This document shows, piece by piece, positions 1 through 7,403 of a stretch of 10,605 bases of DNA. The position numbers and the translations under genes were made by a program. The DNA is from JAJZMF01 sp035702845 (lineage in GTDB: Bacteria > Actinomycetota > Acidimicrobiia > Acidimicrobiales > Palsa-688), in contig DASSZK010000187.1 of the NCBI GenBank assembly GCA_035702845.1, positions 1 through 10,605 on the forward strand. The letters are read 5' to 3'. Under the pieces are notes generated by a model that had not been told where the DNA came from, ran no database searches, and saw only the letters and a program-made list of their open reading frames with translations. The number at the start of each line of letters is the position of its first letter. Positions within the stretch are counted from its first letter, which is position 1.

Positions 1-96
1 GGCGGCGGCAGTAACGGCGGCAGCGGCAACGGCAACGGCAACGGCGGCAACGGCAACGGCAACGGCAATAGCGGCAACGGCGGCAACGGAGGTGGA
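1..96 (+). repeat. Gly/Asn(/Ser)-coding low-complexity tract (GGC/AAC codon repeats)
   Basis: Thirty-two consecutive codons encode only Gly, Asn and Ser, largely as alternating GGC and AAC, so the DNA is an imperfect tandem of GGCAAC hexamers and GGC triplets. It is in frame with the giant protein and probably forms a flexible hinge between an unseen N-terminal part and the bead-like domains. The tract may extend to the left of the window. Confidence 0.85.
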
Positions 97-3000
97 GCGA
101 CCCTGCTGTCATCGTCAGGCGGGAAGAATGCCGCGTTGACGTCTGCCACAGGCGCTGGGCAGTCTGTCGCTATAAGCGGTCAAGTCAAGGCGCCCGATCC
201 GGGCGGAGTTACGGTTACTGTGCAGCAAGCAACGCTTGTCGGGGCCTCAATGGCCGGCGCCGTCACCTTGAGTGCCGACAGCGGCCCCGTAGGTAAGTTC
301 CTTGGTTCGCCCGGCTCGACCAGCTCGGGCCAGCTCTTGGGCCCACCCGTGGCTACGACCACCTACTCGAGCGGCTTCTTCGCCTTTTCGGCTCAATTTG
401 CCTCGCCCGACGAGTACCTCATCACGTTCGCGAAAGCCGGATATGGCACGCAAAAATATGTGGTGACGGCTGCTGGTGCACCGATCCAGCTTGCGGTGAC
501 CATGGTGCCGGGCCAAGGCAGCCTCTCGGGAAAGGTCACCGGCCCGCATGGCCCGGTTGGAGGCGCCATTATCACGGTCACCGATGGGACCGTGACGGCA
601 ACGGCAAGCTCGCCGAGTGTGGGGCCACTCGCCGGCACATGGTCGATCTCGGGCCTGACGACGCCCGACAGCCTCCTGGTAACGGCATCGGCGCCCGGGT
701 ACGGCTCGGCAACGACCTTGGTAAAGCTGCGGCCGGGCCAGTCTGCAAGCAGGGTTGACTTGGTCCTGGTGCCCGGTGTGGCTTCTATTGTTGGGACCGT
801 ACGGGGTGGCGACCAGGCGCTTGGTGGTATCACTGTTACCGCCACGGACGGCACGGTGACGAAGTCCGTTTCGACCCTTACGGCGACCGAGGGTTCGAGC
901 TCGGGGCTTGCCGGTACTTATGTCATCCCAGATCTTCCCATGCCGGCCCAGTACAGCGTGACCGCCTCGGGTGGGAGTTGGGCTCCAGCTGACGAGCCTG
1001 TGGCCTTGTCTGGGCCCAACGTGCAACGGTCTGGCCATGCAGTGGTCAATTTCGACCTCTTCTCGACAGCCGCCAAAGTGTCAGGGATGGTCAGGAGCGG
1101 TGGCCGCCCTCTCGGTGGCGTGGGCGTTGTGATGACCGATGGCAAGAACACTTACAAGACCCTCACGGCTACGCCTGCGAGTGCTGCTTCGTCTCTGGCT
1201 CCCGCTGGTTCGTACAATTTCGACAACGTTGCAGCGGGCCACTACGTGCTGATCTTCTCGCTGTTCGGCTACGCTGCGCGAACTCTCGAAGCAGATGTTC
1301 CTGCTGGCCAGTCATTGGTCATGAAGCCTCTGGACATGCCCGAGGTAAGCAAGTCCAGCGAGGACCGTGCTCAGATCACTGGGAACGTGGTCGACTTGGC
1401 GTCGGGCAACCCCGTGACGGCCGGCAGCGCCGAAGTGGACGGTAACCCGGCGTTGGTTGCGAAGCTGGGGACGAATGGCTCGTATGTCGTCGGCGGGCTG
1501 ACTGCCGGCGTCCACACTGTGACCATAGACGCGGCGGGTTACGAACCATATACCGTCACGGTAGACGTGCCGATGGACGCAACAGCTGTCGCACCGCTGG
1601 CGCTACTGCCGCCGCTCGACGCGCTCATGGGCGTCATAATCTCCAATGCCGGCGGCGTTGTCGGTGGGGCGTTTGTCAACATCACGCCCACTCCGTCGAC
1701 TGAGCAATGCGGCAATCCCTCTGACCCGAGCGCAGCGCCGAGCGCACTGGTAGTAGGCCCAGACGGTAAGACCAAGGGCTGTTTCGCTGATGCGAACGGT
1801 GATTACCGGCTCGTCGGGCTCCCGCATGGCAACTACACCGTCGCTGTGCAGAGCCCGGATGCACCCGGCACCCCCAACCCCTTTGCGGTGTGCGGTACCG
1901 GCCAGGTAGCTCCGTGTGGCTACTTCGACGCCTATGCGCCGGCGAGTGGGACGGTGACGCTCGCCGAGGGCCAGAGCCAGGTCCGCAACCTGAATATGGA
2001 CATGTACGGGCGGTTGCAGGTGAGCGCGGTCACGCCTGCGCAGGCCGGCTCGATGCAAGAGGTCGGTGTTCCCGTTACTATTACCGGGCCGTTCGGCTGT
2101 GGTGGCTCCGCGTTGGCGCAGACCTCGGCCGGCCCGACGACTGCACCATGCGTGACGACGACGTCCGTCCAGACTTTCGCCACCAGTTCGTCCAGTACGG
2201 TGGCGACGCCGGCCACGGCCTCCGGCTCACCCCCGGCAGTAAGTTGCCCGACCAACGGAGCGGTAACGGAACACCTGAGTACGGGTGGCACTTCGTCGCC
2301 CGGTAACCCGGTCGAGTTCCAAGGGCTGCCGCCCGGCCAGTACGAAGTTTGCTTTGGCGACGGGCTCAATGCTGACGACCAGGTCGTTACGACGAGCCCC
2401 GACCCTGCGCTCGTAAAGGTCGCCAACAATGCGTCGGGGACTTACTCGACGGTGATGTTGGTCTCGAGCTTGCAGATCAGTGGCTCGCTCGTGTTCATGT
2501 CCGGAGGCGGCGACCAGCCAGTGACCTGTACCCCGCCCATAGGCGCCCCGACTTGCTCACCGGGAACAGTTACAGCGACCTGGGACTACTACGACACCAA
2601 CATAAGTCCTCCGACGCTTTTGTCAGGCAACTTCACCACCAACATCGCGCAGAACGGGACGTTCGTCTTCGACAATGTGCCCCAGGGCGAACAGATAGCG
2701 TCGCCCACGCTCAGCCTCCAGATCTCAGCCGGCGGCTTCCAAGCCCTTACCGAGAACAACGTCTCCGTGCCCAGCTGCACGTCGAGTACTACAGCCTCCA
2801 GCACTTCGTCCTCGGCGAGCACCGCATCCTCCTCGACCAGCACTACGACCACCACAGGCTCCTCAACGTCCAGCTCCACCAGCTCCACGAGCTCCACATC
2901 GACAAGCTCGACAACGACGACGACGACCTCGCTGGCGGGGTGCCGCCCCGGTTATTTCGCGAATATCGTCTTGAACCCGTTCGCGTCAAAGGTCAGCGCA

Positions 3001-6000
3001 ACAGTTGTCCTCCACAATGGTCGTTCGACCACCGACACGTCGTCGAGCGCGCTGAGTGCCGTGAGCGTTTCCATCCTGTCGTCGACAGGGGCCGGTACCG
3101 GCATCACGGGGAGTGTGGACAGCAATGGCCAGCTCGTATGGAACGACCCCAACAGCTCAGTTGCCGATGCCGCCATCCCGGGCAGCTACGAGCTGCAGTT
3201 CTCTGCGTCGGGTTATGACAGCGTCACGGTCCCCAGCGTCGTAGTGCCAATCAATACCTCTTGCACGGCGCAGCCTTGTGCTCCAGTGGAAGTTGGCAAC
3301 GTCGACATGTACGAGCACGCCACCGTCACCTTCGATGCCGTCAATACGTCGGGGACCGCCATGGACGGTGCCAGCTTCGTCGTGTACGACCCGGCCGGTA
3401 CGCCTGCCACAGAGCTCGCCGCTCAGACGGCAGGGTCGGGGGCCTCGTCGGTCACCTTCAGTGGTCTCAGCCTTCACGGGCAGAGCAGTTACAACCTTGA
3501 GGTGGAGGCGTACACGGGCTGCACGGGGGCGCTGGACTCGTCGGTGACTATCTACCCGGGGACAAACGCAGCCGTCCCTGTCACACTGGCACCAGTCGCC
3601 TGTATCGACGGCACCGTTGACGGCGTCTTGCAAAACCTGCGCAATGTCGGCTCAGCGCCATCAAGCTCGGGCAACCAAATCTCCCCCCTGGAAGGTATGA
3701 CAGTCACTGCGGCATGTGCAGCCGGCGGCTCGTCCACAACGTACAGTGCCGTTACTGGCGGTGACGGCTCCTTCGTGATCCTCGGTAGCGCCTCGGCCTC
3801 CGGATTGGGCCTGGTACCCGCCGGTTCCTCCGTTGCTACGTGCCAAGTACAGGTCTCGTCGCGCTCGGGTTATGGTTCAGCGAGTTTCTGGGATACAGCG
3901 CTGGTGACGGCGGAGAGCTCAACTGTGGTCCTGGCGACAGGTGCAAGCCAGACGCTGGGTGTGGCGCTTTACGAGCAGGACATCAGCGTTTCAGGGACGA
4001 TACTGGACACCACTGCGAGCCCCCACCTACCCATACCAGGGGTTACCATCTCAATATCGGGCGCGAACTCGTCGGCACCCGCCGTGCCGGGCGCCTGTAG
4101 CGGTGGGGGAGCGCCCGTGCAGTCGCCGGCACAGACGATCACGACTGATAGCACCGGCGCATACTCCCTCTGCCTTACGCCGGGCTCATGGTCGGTAACC
4201 TTTAGCGAAAATAACTATGCGACGGTTACCGAGTCGTTCACGCTCTCGGCCGGTGACGGTGCTATGACGCTTAGCCCAGGACTGACCGAGAGCTTCAATG
4301 AGATCACCGGCACGGTATATGGGCTTATGGGCCAGAACTCACAATCGGCTTTGGACCTGACGTCGGGCACGGTCACTGTGACAGATATTGGGCCGAGCGC
4401 GTGCGGGGGGGCACCACCGTGCAGTGTCGCCATGTCGGGGCTCGATATAATTGCCAATTCCAACGGTACCTTCACAATTACGGGCAAGGCGAACAGGCAA
4501 CTGATCGAGCCAAATGAAAACTACACAGTTGCATTCAGCGTCCCGGGTTACCAAAGCTACTCACAGAACGTGGAGATCACCCAGGCTGCCGGCTACGACT
4601 ACGCCCTGGGCCCGGTGCTCAACGCCTACACGGCCACAGTCGCTGTCCCTGTCGTGGACGCGTCGACTGGCAAGCCGATAGTAGGTGCGACCGTCACCCT
4701 GAGTGCCGTGGGCAGTACGAACTGCACCTTGGGTGCAGGTAGCCCGTACTGCACGAGCGGCATATCGCAAGGCGCGACGACTACGGGTGCAGACGGGACG
4801 GCCACGTTTTACAGTGTGGCCGCGGGCGAGTACAAGATCGTGGCTACGGGTTACGGCATCGGCTACAACTCGGCCACCACATCCGTCTGCATGGTGCTTC
4901 AAGGTTCCAGTCCCGGGTCGTGCACCAGCTTGACCTCGGAGGGCCAGACTGTGACGGCGTCGCAGTTGCAACTGTCCCAGGCGACCGAAATGGTCATCAC
5001 TGCGGAGTTGCAGGATGATGCACCTTCCTCGGGAGGGACCAGTTCCTGGTCGGTGGCAAATGGCGCGAGCGTTGACGTTTACAGCGGAGCAAGTGCCAGC
5101 GGTACCCCGGTGGCGACTGGCACGACTGATTCAACCGGCACTTATCTCACGTCCGGCACCGCCGGCCAGTACACGGTGTCTGTTTCTGACGCCGGTTATG
5201 AGACAGAGAACTTCACGTTCACGGTGACAACCGGGGAGATAGTTGCTCCTGCGGTCCAGATCCAGCTTCCCGTGACAAGTTGGCAGGTGGCGGTTAGCGG
5301 GACGTCGGCGTACACGAGCACCGCCTACACGTTGAACGTAGACTTCAGCTGTAGCGGCACGAGCGCGTCGTGCGCTGCCGCCGATCCTTCCGTCACGGGA
5401 CCGGTTGCCGGGACCTTGGGCTCCTCCGGGGGCTATTACGCAGATGCCAACGAGTCACCAGCACTGCCGTTGGTGGCCAACGAAAAGTACAGTGCGCAGG
5501 CTTGCGAGGTGTACACGGCCACTATCCCCTCGGGGATCACTGTGCCTCAGGCGTGCTCGTCGTCGGCGTCTGCGACAATCGGCCCTACCGGCGCCCCGGT
5601 ACCGTCGGGCACAACTCTGAGCGGGTTCCCCACTGTCACCGGGACGTCGTTGGCAGCGGTACCGTCGCCGGGGACGGAGGGCCAGCAGGTGGTCTATACC
5701 GCAACCGTCAGCCCCGTCTCGGGCAGCCTCGTTCGGGGCACCGTGGTCGAGTTCTTCGACGCGACAAGCGCCGGGGGGACGGCGACGGCTATATCGGGGT
5801 GCACCAGCGTGAGCGTGGCGGTGACCGGGCCCAACAAGGACACCGCCAGTTGCGACCAGACATACGGCTCGCCCGGCAGCCACTATGTGGTGGCCCTGTT
5901 CACGGACCCCTCTGGCACCTTCGCTGCATCGTTGTCTGACACTTCGTTTGTTGAGGTAATCAACACGACGACAACTACGACCACGACGGTGCCCACGACG

Positions 6001-6198
6001 ACGACGAGCACGACAACGACGACGGCGCCGACAACGACAACTTCAGCCACGACGACGACTACTACTACGACGACCCCGTCAACGTCGACCACCACGTCCA
6101 CAACGGCCCCGCCTGCGACGACGACTACGGCGGCCCCAACTACGACGACAACGGCACCCACGACGACTACGACGGCGTCCGGTACGACAACTACATAG
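1..6198 (+). CDS. Giant multi-domain beta-sandwich (carboxypeptidase-regulatory-like / Ig-like) surface protein, 5' partial
   Basis: The frame is open from the first base to a TAG stop, giving 2065 residues; the true start lies upstream. The only in-window start candidate, TTG at 136, has no convincing ribosome site and lies downstream of an in-frame Gly/Asn linker, so I reject it. Layout in window residues: 1-32 only Gly, Asn and Ser; about 52-538 five related Cys-free domains; about 539-1865 further, more diverged domains of the same style; about 1875-1987 a bacterial Ig-like domain of the Big_3_5 type; 1989-2065 a Thr-rich tail. The recurring domain pattern is a G-x-V strand, a Gly-Gly turn before a strand ending TDG, a G-x-Y strand, a GY motif and a Gly-Gln-Ser turn, as in carboxypeptidase regulatory-like (transthyretin-like) folds. 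From residue 570 on there are 32 Cys in 16 consecutive pairs, suggesting an exported protein. No catalytic motif, LPXTG motif or C-terminal membrane helix is visible. It is convergent with an eCIS operon. A surface or adhesin-like role is inferred; the function is unknown. Confidence 0.9.
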   Translation, partial: GGGSNGGSGNGNGNGGNGNGNGNSGNGGNGGGATLLSSSGGKNAALTSATGAGQSVAISGQVKAPDPGGVTVTVQQATLVGASMAGAVTLSADSGPVGKFLGSPGSTSSGQLLGPPVATTTYSSGFFAFSAQFASPDEYLITFAKAGYGTQKYVVTAAGAPIQLAVTMVPGQGSLSGKVTGPHGPVGGAIITVTDGTVTATASSPSVGPLAGTWSISGLTTPDSLLVTASAPGYGSATTLVKLRPGQSASRVDLVLVPGVASIVGTVRGGDQALGGITVTATDGTVTKSVSTLTATEGSSSGLAGTYVIPDLPMPAQYSVTASGGSWAPADEPVALSGPNVQRSGHAVVNFDLFSTAAKVSGMVRSGGRPLGGVGVVMTDGKNTYKTLTATPASAASSLAPAGSYNFDNVAAGHYVLIFSLFGYAARTLEADVPAGQSLVMKPLDMPEVSKSSEDRAQITGNVVDLASGNPVTAGSAEVDGNPALVAKLGTNGSYVVGGLTAGVHTVTIDAAGYEPYTVTVDVPMDATAVAPLALLPPLDALMGVIISNAGGVVGGAFVNITPTPSTEQCGNPSDPSAAPSALVVGPDGKTKGCFADANGDYRLVGLPHGNYTVAVQSPDAPGTPNPFAVCGTGQVAPCGYFDAYAPASGTVTLAEGQSQVRNLNMDMYGRLQVSAVTPAQAGSMQEVGVPVTITGPFGCGGSALAQTSAGPTTAPCVTTTSVQTFATSSSSTVATPATASGSPPAVSCPTNGAVTEHLSTGGTSSPGNPVEFQGLPPGQYEVCFGDGLNADDQVVTTSPDPALVKVANNASGTYSTVMLVSSLQISGSLVFMSGGGDQPVTCTPPIGAPTCSPGTVTATWDYYDTNISPPTLLSGNFTTNIAQNGTFVFDNVPQGEQIASPTLSLQISAGGFQALTENNVSVPSCTSSTTASSTSSSASTASSSTSTTTTTGSSTSSSTSSTSSTSTSSTTTTTTSLAGCRPGYFANIVLNPFASKVSATVVLHNGRSTTDTSSSALSAVSVSILSSTGAGTGITGSVDSNGQLVWNDPNSSVADAAIPGSYELQFSASGYDSVTVPSVVVPINTSCTAQPCAPVEVGNVDMYEHATVTFDAVNTSGTAMDGASFVVYDPAGTPATELAAQTAGSGASSVTFSGLSLHGQSSYNLEVEAYTGCTGALDSSVTIYPGTNAAVPVTLAPVACIDGTVDGVLQNLRNVGSAPSSSGNQISPLEGMTVTAACAAGGSSTTYSAVTGGDGSFVILGSASASGLGLVPAGSSVATCQVQVSSRSGYGSASFWDTALVTAESSTVVLATGASQTLGVALYEQDISVSGTILDTTASPHLPIPGVTISISGANSSAPAVPGACSGGGAPVQSPAQTITTDSTGAYSLCLTPGSWSVTFSENNYATVTESFTLSAGDGAMTLSPGLTESFNEITGTVYGLMGQNSQSALDLTSGTVTVTDIGPSACGGAPPCSVAMSGLDIIANSNGTFTITGKANRQLIEPNENYTVAFSVPGYQSYSQNVEITQAAGYDYALGPVLNAYTATVAVPVVDASTGKPIVGATVTLSAVGSTNCTLGAGSPYCTSGISQGATTTGADGTATFYSVAAGEYKIVATGYGIGYNSATTSVCMVLQGSSPGSCTSLTSEGQTVTASQLQLSQATEMVITAELQDDAPSSGGTSSWSVANGASVDVYSGASASGTPVATGTTDSTGTYLTSGTAGQYTVSVSDAGYETENFTFTVTTGEIVAPAVQIQLPVTSWQVAVSGTSAYTSTAYTLNVDFSCSGTSASCAAADPSVTGPVAGTLGSSGGYYADANESPALPLVANEKYSAQACEVYTATIPSGITVPQACSSSASATIGPTGAPVPSGTTLSGFPTVTGTSLAAVPSPGTEGQQVVYTATVSPVSGSLVRGTVVEFFDATSAGGTATAISGCTSVSVAVTGPNKDTASCDQTYGSPGSHYVVALFTDPSGTFAASLSDTSFVEVINTTTTTTTTVPTTTTSTTTTTAPTTTTSATTTTTTTTTPSTSTTTSTTAPPATTTTAAPTTTTTAPTTTTTASGTTTT
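511..1350 (+). repeat. Three tandem diverged copies of a ~90-residue beta domain within the giant gene
   Basis: Three successive domains (nt about 511-774, 775-1068 and 1069-1350) share the same skeleton. Each has an opening strand (SGKV, VGTV, SGMV), then a turn and strand with the motif VGG/LGG followed by a strand ending TDG, a Gly-x-Tyr/Trp strand and a closing strand. Two of the three have a GY motif in the second half. The flanking domains (about 155-510 and 1351-1614) follow the same plan but are more diverged. This is what internal duplication of a carboxypeptidase-regulatory-like module would give. Boundaries are approximate and set by eye. Confidence 0.65.
2779..2940 (+). repeat. 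Ser/Thr-rich low-complexity insert between two cysteines
   Basis: Fifty-four residues between Cys926 and Cys981 of the giant protein contain 47 Ser or Thr, encoded mostly by TCG/TCC/AGC and ACG/ACC codons. The flanking segments look like ordinary beta-domain sequence, so this reads as a loop or linker insertion. It would be a natural place for O-glycosylation or an extended stalk (inference). Confidence 0.8.
5620..5961 (+). other. Bacterial Ig-like domain (Big_3_5-like) near the C-terminus of the giant protein
   Basis: Window residues about 1875-1987 show the usual pattern of this Ig-like family: an opening Thr-rich strand, Pro-Ser-Pro-Gly-Thr-Glu-Gly-Gln, a VVYTATVSP strand, a Gly-Thr-Val-Val-Glu-Phe-Phe-Asp strand, and a late strand with His-Tyr-Val-Val-Ala-Leu-Phe. 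One Cys pair (codons at 5800 and 5851) lies within it. These domains are common in long bacterial surface proteins as spacers or binding units. The family assignment is by pattern, not by a search. Confidence 0.65.
5965..6195 (+). repeat. Thr-rich C-terminal tail coded by ACN triplet repeats
   Basis: The last 77 codons of the giant gene include 54 Thr codons (ACG, ACA, ACT, ACC), broken by Ala-Pro, Val-Pro and Ser-Ala. The DNA is a long impure ACN triplet array, likely to be slippage-prone. The protein ends inside the tract, four Thr codons before TAG. Similar Thr/Ala/Pro tracts are familiar in actinobacterial exported proteins as wall-spanning or glycosylated linkers, but they usually lead to an anchor that is missing here. 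Confidence 0.85.
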
Positions 6199-6200
6199 GA

Positions 6201-6234
6201 CCGCGCTCAGGGTTTGCTGCTAAGGCAACCGCGG
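6201..6234 (+). terminator. Possible terminator hairpin after the giant gene
   Basis: Two bases after the TAG stop there is an imperfect inverted repeat: CCGC (6201-6204) with GCGG (6231-6234), and inside it GGTTTGC (6211-6217) with GCAACC (6225-6230), with one bulged T and a 7-nt loop. No U-run follows, so this is at best an atypical intrinsic terminator, as often seen in high-GC actinobacteria. Confidence 0.3.
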
Positions 6235-6258
6235 CGGTCGAGCAAAGTGCGCGAAGGG

Positions 6259-6275
6259 GATGCGGGGGCCGCATC
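6259..6275. terminator. Perfect 7-bp hairpin in the convergent intergenic gap
   Basis: GATGCGG (6259-6265) and CCGCATC (6269-6275) form a perfect stem with a 3-nt GGG loop. It lies midway between the two convergent stop codons. It could work as part of a bidirectional terminator or block antisense read-through. There is no T-run on either side. Confidence 0.3.
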
Positions 6276-6300
6276 GCGGCTGGGTGACGACACCTCGTGG

Positions 6301-6325
6301 GGCCGACGGGTGAAACCGCTCGGCC
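6301..6325 (-). terminator. Probable terminator hairpin of the eCIS operon
   Basis: GGCCGA (6301-6306) pairs with TCGGCC (6320-6325). The stem continues with CGG/CCG across one bulged C around a 6-nt loop. It begins 9 nt beyond the TAA of the zinc-ribbon gene on the minus strand, the right position for an operon terminator. No U-tract follows in the direction of transcription. Confidence 0.4.
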
Positions 6326-6334
6326 GGCTAGCTG

Positions 6335-6778
6335 TTAGTGCCAGTACGCCCCGATGAGCCAGATCAAAAGGCACTCCACGGCAAATGCCAGCACGACTAC
6401 TGCTGGGACCCAGTCGCGCCGACGCTGCCTCTGCGCCGGCGGCTCCAACGAAGGCAAAGGCGTCGCGGGGACATAAATCGGCGGTAGCTGGCGGGGCCGC
6501 AGGTCCGAACCGCAGCGGACGCACATCGTTTCTGCAACCAAGTTGGGCTCGGAGCAGGTAGGGCAAACGATGCGCTCGGAGACGGCCCAGCCCTCTGTCC
6601 CCGGGAGCCGGCGTAGACCGGGCCCGTCGGTGAGATCGATTTTTGTCGCGGCAAAAGTCGTTTGGCGAGCCCAGAACAGGGGGTAGTCGCAGGTGCGGCA
6701 AAAGCTGTCGGAGTCGCGGGTGACGTCCGAGAGGTGGCTCACCGTGTTGCAGGTCGGGCACACAACGTCAACGGGCAT
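6335..6778 (-). CDS. Tail-anchored double zinc-ribbon membrane protein, last gene of the eCIS operon
   Basis: The gene encodes 147 residues from an ATG at 6778. There are two zinc-ribbon-like units: Cys7-x2-Cys10 with Cys27-x2-Cys30, and Cys72-x2-Cys75 with Cys86-x2-Cys89. Next come a Pro-rich stretch (99-114), a basic cluster RQRRR (117-121), and one hydrophobic helix (about 124-145) ending two residues before the C-terminus. The positive charges before the helix predict a cytoplasmic N-terminus and tail-anchored topology. The ATG overlaps the end of the upstream gpI-like gene by 11 nt, and a weak purine-rich AGAAAGAG sequence lies about 6 nt before it. An in-frame GTG at 6823 would add 15 residues lying wholly inside the upstream gene and is less likely. 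The zinc ribbons may mediate protein contacts. Docking or control of the injection machine at the membrane is inferred from position alone; the family is not recognised. Confidence 0.85.
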   Translation of the reverse strand: MPVDVVCPTCNTVSHLSDVTRDSDSFCRTCDYPLFWARQTTFAATKIDLTDGPGLRRLPGTEGWAVSERIVCPTCSEPNLVAETMCVRCGSDLRPRQLPPIYVPATPLPSLEPPAQRQRRRDWVPAVVVLAFAVECLLIWLIGAYWH

Positions 6779-7403
6779 CGATGTCTCTTTCTGCACGGGG
6801 GGCCGGCCATATCCTACTTTCACCGACCACGATCTCGAGGTCGACGTGAGCCGGCACCTCGTCCATGACCAGGTTTAAGAACGCATCGACGGAGAGGTGC
6901 CCGGTAGACCCCAGCCTGATCGACACCTTGTTGCTTGCCGGTTGGTCATGCTCTATCCGGCCGGCCGTACCCTCTTCGTTGACTTCGACCGTCTCACCGG
7001 TGTAAAGGGCCAATAGCTCCTCCAACCCGGCGCGGGTGCCACGCCACCAGCGCAGATGAGCTGCACGCAGTACGAGCCGACGGTAAGCAGCCTCGTCGGC
7101 GGTCGACGGCAGTGGCATTAGCCCGAGCCAACCAGCGAGGAAGCGCAGCATGGGCAGGGGTGCGACGGAGGGGTCGATTATGTGCTCGAGGCTGTCGATG
7201 GCATCGAGGTACGTGCTCGCTTGCTCCTGGAACATGCTGACGAAACGGAGGAAGAACGGGTCGTCCAACATCCCGACGGGGAGTTGGGCGACTAACCAGT
7301 CGGCACGCCGTGGCGCCCGACCGGTCGCCATCGGAGCGAGCAGGGCAGGACGGTCCGCAGGGACCATCTCCCTGCCGCTGCCGTTTGTTTGCGCCAAGCT
7401 CAT
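6768..7403 (-). CDS. P2 gpI-like phage tail protein (Afp12-like eCIS baseplate component)
   Basis: This 211-residue protein resembles the P2 gpI-type tail proteins (TIGR02242-like) found next to baseplate J in contractile injection systems. Visible landmarks are WLVAQLP (36-42), LDDPFFLRFVSMFQE (46-60), the helix around Tyr65-Leu66-Asp67, LRFLAGWLGL (86-95), and RWWRGTRAGLEELLALYTG (118-136), the most recognisable part of the family. The C-terminal third is beta-rich (SVDAF, VPAHVDLEIVV). In this family the protein joins the J-like protein to form the baseplate wedge. The ATG at 7403 overlaps the TGA of the J-like gene in an ATGA junction and has no clear Shine-Dalgarno of its own, so translational coupling is likely. 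The N-terminal ~30 residues are basic and poorly conserved-looking. Confidence 0.88.
   Translation of the reverse strand: MSLAQTNGSGREMVPADRPALLAPMATGRAPRRADWLVAQLPVGMLDDPFFLRFVSMFQEQASTYLDAIDSLEHIIDPSVAPLPMLRFLAGWLGLMPLPSTADEAAYRRLVLRAAHLRWWRGTRAGLEELLALYTGETVEVNEEGTAGRIEHDQPASNKVSIRLGSTGHLSVDAFLNLVMDEVPAHVDLEIVVGESRIWPAPRAERDIDAR

Noticed and set aside
1..96. CRISPR-like or iteron-like short repeats
   Set aside because: Units are 3-6 nt, contiguous and in frame with a coding region; there are no spacers.
136..138. TTG as the start of the giant gene
   Set aside because: The frame stays open to the window edge and encodes a Gly/Asn linker in the same frame; no good ribosome site precedes the TTG. 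The gene starts upstream of the window.
247..1038. 263-residue antisense frame inside the giant gene
   Set aside because: Arg/His-rich, no domain pattern, and complementary to well-patterned beta domains; a high-GC shadow frame.
5883..6161. Val-rich antisense frame resembling a membrane protein
   Set aside because: It is the complement of the ACN Thr array (Thr codons read as Val on the other strand); a composition artefact.
6207..6761. 184-residue minus-strand frame overlapping the zinc-ribbon gene
   Set aside because: The other frame has two regular zinc ribbons and a terminal membrane helix; this one is Arg/Pro-rich without pattern.
6776..6823. GTG at 6823 as the start of the zinc-ribbon gene
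   Set aside because: It adds 15 residues coded wholly inside the gpI-like gene; the ATG at 6778 gives the short overlap typical of this operon and a weak purine-rich site just upstream.
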